NCBI GenBank assembly: GCA_004794655.1
Contig: SMMW01000612.1
Span: forward strand, 1,079,501-1,143,500
Reading direction: 5' to 3'
Length of the DNA: 64,000 bases
Source: Marisa cornuarietis
Lineage: Eukaryota; Mollusca; Gastropoda; Architaenioglossa; Ampullariidae
Shown piece by piece: positions 59,401-64,000 of the stretch. A model generated the notes under the pieces. That model saw only the letters and a program-made list of their open reading frames with translations, was not told the origin of the DNA and made no database searches. The first letter of the stretch is position 1; each line of letters opens with the position of its first letter. A program made the translations under genes and the position numbers.

Positions 59401-60600
59401 CTTACATTTGAGATTATTGTCAGCTGCTTTATTCGTCGTCCTCTGTTGACTGAAACTAAACTTTTTTACTTACACTAATAGACAAAACACCCGCCACAAA
59501 CGCTTTAAATGATTGTATGCAAGATAATACAAAAAAGTTCAATAACTACCGACAGTTACAGTCAACACAAAGATGTGACGAATAATGACAACCTGTTACA
59601 TAGCTAGTAGGTGTACACACACATCAAGAATTATTGTGGTTGCGGCACAGTGGTCGCCGGACTGCTCCAGGTGAAGCCGATGTAAAGAAATTATTATAAC
59701 ATTTCAGTTTTATGTTTGAATTATGCTGCATATCTTATGATTAAAGCAAGGAAATGAGATCAAGCCGTTCCTTTATTTTGTTCTTTACACTGGTTGTCTG
59801 TTTGTGCTGAGCATCTCTTCTTCTACAGTCCAACCAGAAAGCTTCGCTCTTCGTTTAATACTCTACTTAATATTACTAATCGGACTTCTCCTCTCTGTTG
59901 TTTTTCCTTTTATATCTTTTGATCAGTTTCTCCAGTAGAAATTCCTTTCTTTATCTTTTCTTTTATTAAGGTAACTTTTGTAGCTAGTGTCTGTTGCCTC
60001 TAAGTCGTCTTTTGCACCTTATTCACATCGTTACTTGCTACCTCGTGAAGGGTAAGATGGTCGGAGCCGTCATTAGCTGTACACCCGTATCCAGCAGACT
60101 GATCTCACTGTCTCAGCAACACCCCACAGAGACACCATTGTATAATTCACACTGACTTCCACGTATGGAGACAATGAAGTGGAGGAGTTATAAAAGAATC
60201 TAAACATGGTTATAAAGGCAGTTGTGGCTGTCCTAAAATCAGATTTCATGTACCATGTACTATCACGGCTGCTGTGATACGATAAATTCTTAGTAAAAAT
60301 TGGCTTAAAACATCATTCGAAACCCAACAAATCCCATCTGAAAATATACGCACGTTCAAAACTTTCCTGCCAAATCCCATAAATAAACTTGTTGGATAAC
60401 AGCTTCAAATACACAAATAGCAATATGTAGTAGTGCAATTTAAAAACAATGGCGTTGACTCTGTTTGGTTACCTAAAGATGGCTTGTAGATTTATCAGCT
60501 GTCTCTAAATATATCGGCAAACAATGTGGGTATTTAGTAATACTGAATTAACTCGTAATCCAAGAAAATCAAGAGTTGTGGTCACTGAAGGTGTGCGTGT
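56476..60600. other. R8 3' flank and R9 5' flank
   Basis: Collinear with the R6 3' flank up to about 59460. No gene is supported; ORFs at 57457-57854, 58129-58407 and 58500-58694 have no recognisable domain. No TIR transposon is present here, unlike the matching R6-R7 interval. Confidence 0.5.
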
Positions 60601-60608
60601 GTGTTGGT
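60593..60608. repeat. Short TG tract upstream of R9
   Basis: GTGTGCGTGTGTGTTG, a weak remnant at the position of the TG tract upstream of R7 (about 430-460 bp before the start). Confidence 0.6.
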
Positions 60609-61020
60609 GGAGGGGAGGCACTTGCTTGCCTGGTTCATCCATGGAATGGTCTTAACATGAAAGGTTAATCAGTCTTTTGTAATTTCAGGTATAGCGCTTA
60701 CATTTCTTTTTAGAGTAAATACATAAATGAGAGTATCTCTCCCGTTGAATAAATATTAGAACATGTGAAAATTAGGCAAGTCTCTAGTCCACTGCAAATT
60801 ATATCGGAAAGGTGTGTAAACATAGGTTGAGGCCTCATGCAAAAAAGTCACATTAATTTGAAACACATCCATTCAAAAGCTGCTTCGGAAACATTTGCTT
60901 TTATGTCACCTACAAACAGAGATGAAGGATATTGAAAGCTTGGATTTATGTTCTACATATTTAAAGGGCTTCATTATCGAAGTGCTCAGATAAGGGCGTT
61001 ATCTCTTCTGATAGAAGTAG

Positions 61021-61039
61021 TTTACTTTTTATACTAGGA
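61021..61039 (+). promoter_or_regulatory. Putative 3' splice acceptor before the R9 start
   Basis: TTTACTTTTTATACTAG: the AG at 61036-61037 follows a T-rich run immediately before the start codons. A TATTTAAAG at 60958-60966 is a TATA-like alternative about 81 bp before the ATG. Confidence 0.45.
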
Positions 61040-62067
61040 TGATGAATGAGTCGATCTTCACTGAATTCTTCAAATACAACTCTGTACACGTTCATCTTGA
61101 AGAGTGTGCTGTTAGCAAGGAGACATATCAACATATAAATTTCGCAGTAGGTGGTTTCCTTACCGTCTTTATGGCAACTCTTGGTGTGACTGGAAACTTC
61201 CTGAACTGCCTGGTATTCTGGCGCCAGGGGCTAAGAAGTCACATGAACCTCTGCCTCTTCTGCTTGTCATCCGTGGACTTCATCTTCAACTTGCTGTTGC
61301 TGCCGCTGGGGTGTTTGTGTGTCATCGCCTATTTACCTGACGGTTACATCGATGAGGAGCAATATTACAAATACGTGCAGTTTGTGGCGGGCTTGTTGTT
61401 CACATTAAAATGTACATCTGTAAGTTACAACACGGTCATAGCTGTAGAAAGATGCTTGTGTGTCGTGTTTCCTCTCACCGCAACATTGAGATTAAATACC
61501 CGCTCGATGGCTATAATTCTTCTTGTCATTACTATCTTTATTAAAATATTTTATCTACCCCTCGATTTAAAGTATGTAGCGATAAAATTAGAAGATGGAG
61601 GGATTCCAAGCTGGCATTTAGTAGAATCCGATTTTTGGCGACGACACAAAGAAATATTTTATGTAACAACTTATTTGATTATGATGATAGTGGTGCCTAT
61701 ATCATTGTTTATTGTTATATCTATTTCTACGTTGATAACAGTGTTACAGCTTAGGAAAATAACCAAATGGAGAGAAATGAATGCATCTAAAAGCTTAATT
61801 AAAAATGATCACCAGACGGGGTTGACTAAGATGCTTGTTATAGTTTCCTTTGTTTTTATCGCGTGCGTGTTGCCATCTGTTGTACATATTGCTTTAGTTG
61901 TTATTATCCCCAAATATTCTTCGCCCGACTGTTATTTGTTTTATTCAAGCGCCGTTGTGCTAACATGGTTTACATTTGTGGACAGTACTGTAAACATATG
62001 TATTTATTACTGTCGTTCTTCGCGCTTTCATTCGGAATTACGGTTCTTGTTTTGCGGGAGCCAGTAG
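61039..62067 (+). CDS. R9: gastropod chemosensory-type GPCR with shortened tail
   Basis: A 342-residue receptor, paralogue of R7. It begins with two ATGs (MMNES). The second, at 61042, is the one aligned with R7 (MNET); the first arose by an A-to-G change in GATAATG. Landmarks are GVTGN in TM1, WRQGLRSHMNLCLF in ICL1-TM2, SSVD in TM2, IDEEQYYKY in ECL1, VERC after TM3, KYVAIKLEDGGIPSW in ECL2, KWREMNASKS in ICL3, HQTGLTKMLVIVS at TM6, and DSTVNICIYYCRSSRF at TM7-helix 8. An 8-nt deletion relative to R7 just after CGS shifts the frame to an early TAG. The former tail frame remains open beyond it to a TGA at 62114-62116, the position of the R7 stop. An AATAAA lies at 62105-62110. The ligand is unknown. 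Confidence 0.92.
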   Translation: MMNESIFTEFFKYNSVHVHLEECAVSKETYQHINFAVGGFLTVFMATLGVTGNFLNCLVFWRQGLRSHMNLCLFCLSSVDFIFNLLLLPLGCLCVIAYLPDGYIDEEQYYKYVQFVAGLLFTLKCTSVSYNTVIAVERCLCVVFPLTATLRLNTRSMAIILLVITIFIKIFYLPLDLKYVAIKLEDGGIPSWHLVESDFWRRHKEIFYVTTYLIMMIVVPISLFIVISISTLITVLQLRKITKWREMNASKSLIKNDHQTGLTKMLVIVSFVFIACVLPSVVHIALVVIIPKYSSPDCYLFYSSAVVLTWFTFVDSTVNICIYYCRSSRFHSELRFLFCGSQ

Positions 62068-62284
62068 TTATTTGAAGACATCCGCAGAAATCGGGAAGCG
62101 GAGAAATAAAGAATGACAGTACAAAATGTAATACATAAAGGAAGCACCTGGGACAGTAGTCGACGCCGCGGTGGTCAGAGAAAGAACTGACTTACGAACA
62201 TCAAAGACTGGACTGGTAGTCCTGTACAGGACCTGCTGACTATCGCCCACAATAGACAAGAGTGGCGGCCCTGTCAGCTGCGCA
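62068..62284. other. R9 3' flank
   Basis: Contains the former R9 tail-coding sequence up to 62116, then non-coding DNA up to the LINE tail. No other gene is seen. Confidence 0.5.
62105..62110 (+). terminator. Candidate poly(A) signal of R9
   Basis: An AATAAA 38 bp past the stop, inside what used to be tail-coding sequence. Confidence 0.35.
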
Positions 62285-63935
62285 TCTATAATAATAATAA
62301 TAATAATAGTGACGATTTTTATAGCGCATATTCACACTCATAGAGAGCATGCTATTAGCGCTTAAAACGGGGAAGAGACCTGGAGACGAAAGAAAACGAC
62401 AGTACTGACGACGAAACAGAAAACAAAAGGCATCAAGTAACAAGAACAGAGAAATATAGTGATTCTGCCGAGAAAGATGGGTAAAGTAGCAAGAGGGAAG
62501 GGATGGGGGGTAAGAAGGACGAGCATTGTGTGGACTGTGTTAGGAGTAATGCTCAAGGAAGAGGTTCGTTTTCAGTGCAGATTTGAAAGATTCAATTGTA
62601 GGAAGGTGGCGGATATGGAAAGGAAGAGAGTTCCATTGTTTTGCAGCACAGTAGCTAAAAGTCATGTGACCATATGTTCTTGTGGTTCTGGTGACAGGAA
62701 CAGTTAGGATACGGTCGTCAGACGAAGAGCGGAGTTGTCTGGCCGGAGAGTAAGGGATGAGAACTTCAGAGAAATAGTCAGGACAGGAGGCAGCAAAGAA
62801 ATTAAAACACAGCACAAACAGTTTGTACTGAATGCGAGAACGGATGGGTAGCCAGTGTAGCAAACGAAGTAGAGGAGTGACATGGTCCCGTTTCCTTGCT
62901 CTAAGCACCAGACGCGCAGCGGAGTTCTGTACTCTCTGGAGTCTCTGAATGAGGGATGAGGGGCAGCCTGCCAGCAAGGAGTTGCAGTAGTCAAGTCGTG
63001 AAAGAACAAACACACAGACAAGAGTGTTGGTAGCGCGTGTAGAGAAAAAGTGACGGATGGCACTGATCTTACGGACCTCATAGTAGGCAGACTGACAGAC
63101 AGCTGTAACATGTTTATCATAATAGGCAGACCGACAGACAGTTGTAACATGTTTATCAAGGGTCATGTCTGCGGTGACAATAAATCCCAGATACCAAACG
63201 GATGATGTGAAGGTGATGTTGCTGTCGCCCACCTTGATGTGATTGGGCAGAGTGACGAGTGAAGGTTGATGTCTTCTTCTATGGCACAAAACGGCTTCCG
63301 TTTTATCATCGTTTAGTTTAAGCTTGTTTTTACCATCCAGCCCTTGACATCGCTGATACAAGCTTCTAGAGAGCTAATAGCAGAGTGAGACTCAGCCGGC
63401 GGAGTGGAACAGTAAAGCTGCGTGTCATCAGCATAGGATTGATGAGAAACCTGGTGGGACCAGATGGACGATGAAAGTGGTTTAGTATGAACAGAACTGG
63501 GCCAAGTACTGAGCCTTGGGGAATACCACAGAAAAGTGAAGCAGGGCGAGATGTCTGACCGTCAACTACCACAGTCTGGGTCCTATCAGTGAGATAGGAG
63601 TTGAACCACGAGAGAGCAGGTCCAGAAATCCCGTAGAGGGTGTGGAGTCTGTGAAGAAGCAGAGAGTGGTCTATAGCGTCAAATGCAGCAGACAGGTCCA
63701 GTACGGTTAATGGAGAGACATCACCACTGTCAAGAGCAGATAACATGTATGTTGTTACTTTAATAAGAGTGGTCTCAGTGCTGTGGAAAGGTCTATATGC
63801 CGACTGAGCTTGTGGGAGAAGATGGTGCTCTTGTAAGTATGCTTAGAGCTGTGTCAAAACTATTTTCTCTATGATCTTAGAGAGAAAAAACAAGTCGGAA
63901 ACTGGACGGTAGTTGTTCATCGCGTACATGGGCAT
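62285..63935 (-). mobile_element. L2-like non-LTR retrotransposon (decayed ORF2, 3' end intact)
   Basis: In minus-strand order: NNYRPVSDLFFLSKIIEKIV near 63925-63870, SAYRPFHSTETTLIKV near 63790, SAAFDAIDH near 63675, GIPQGSVLGP near 63510, the catalytic YADD at 63424-63435, KLKLNDDKTE near 63310, RLDYCNSLLAG near 62985, LHWLPIRSRIQYK near 62845, PFHIRHLP near 62615, a stop at 62540, then the 3' UTR with the GCGCTATA tail and (ATT)n at 62285-62310. This is a reverse transcriptase of the CR1/L2 group. It is disabled by an in-frame TAA (63843-63845), a frameshifting gap near 63485 between the GSVLGP and YADD motifs, and a one-base loss in an A-run near 63330. The N-terminal and endonuclease parts are missing. 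Confidence 0.8.
63081..63158 (-). repeat. 39-bp in-frame tandem duplication within the LINE ORF
   Basis: Two adjacent 39-bp copies (63081-63119 and 63120-63158) with three visible differences. They encode DKHVTTVCRSAYY and DKHVTAVCQSAYY, so the duplication keeps frame. Confidence 0.9.
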
Positions 63936-64000
63936 GAAACAAATGTACGTAGTTTTATGCTAAAATCCTATAATAAATATTGTTCCAAGTTATTTAATTT

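Larger units (their letters stand above)
52090..59460. repeat. Long unit carrying R8
   Basis: Collinear with the R5 and R6 units on both sides of the receptor. The 3' flank can be followed through 56880-57300 and to about 59460 (TTTCGGTAT and GATTATTGTCAGC near 59353-59418 match 44340-44382). The boundaries are approximate. Confidence 0.65.

Noticed and set aside
3424..62067. Assignment of the receptors to neuropeptide (for example FMRFamide-type) receptors
   Set aside because: The RQGL ICL1, ECL1 acidic motif, single-exon structure and tandem clustering fit the gastropod chemosensory group better, and the ECL2 cysteine expected in peptide receptors is absent.
1..64000. tRNA, rRNA or viral genes
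   Set aside because: Scanned by eye for such signatures; none was found. The reverse transcriptase pieces are non-LTR retrotransposons, not viral.

Overview
The window is animal nuclear DNA, most likely from a gastropod mollusc. It is AT-rich and full of CA/TG, TA, ATT, CAT and AATC microsatellites. It carries decayed non-LTR retrotransposons and one TIR transposon. Its conserved content is a cluster of single-exon rhodopsin-like seven-transmembrane receptors resembling the gastropod candidate chemosensory receptors ('chemosensory receptor A/B/C' type, first described from Aplysia chemosensory epithelium). The species assignment is inference from family resemblance. I see no bacterial genes, rRNA, tRNA or CRISPR.

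Nine full-length receptor loci all lie on the + strand: R1 (3424-4569, with one in-frame stop), R2 (10110-11219), R3 (14426-15487), R4 (22910-24010), R5 (31233-32267), R6 (38946-39980), R7 (47162-48250), R8 (53983-55017) and R9 (61039-62067). They form four subfamilies: R1/R4, R2/R3, R5/R6/R8 and R7/R9. Three decayed receptor pieces lie at 858-992, 6640-6865 and 8141-8225. All nine share an ICL1 'RQGL' motif, an acidic ECL1 motif before an aromatic residue (G-E-E/Q-x-Y type), E/DRC in place of DRY, a tryptophan in ECL2, and an N-S/x7/YY-x-SSRF type TM7-helix 8. The usual TM3-ECL2 cysteine pair appears to be absent.

Layout. 0-9 kb: an ancient tandem duplication; copy 1 holds R1 and copy 2 has lost most of its receptor. 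9-15.5 kb: the R2/R3 tandem pair. 15.5-22 kb: gene-poor, with retroelement fragments. 22-24.7 kb: R4 and flanks that match those of R1. 26.8-44 kb: two long tandem units carrying R5 and R6. 44.6-46.2 kb: a TIR transposon with a truncated ORF. 47-48 kb: R7. 51-62 kb: a block repeating the R6-R7 order as R8-R9. 55.4-56.5 and 62.3-64 kb: minus-strand LINE remnants, one L2-like and one of another family.

The cluster grew by repeated local duplication, followed by nonsense mutation, deletion, tail truncation and lineage-specific insertion of mobile elements. Each receptor would act alone as a G-protein-coupled plasma-membrane sensor. Nothing in the window suggests an operon-like system. An AG suited to a 3' splice site lies 2-26 bases before every start codon, so each gene may have a 5' non-coding exon. 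Motif and homology calls were made by eye; no search or alignment program was run.
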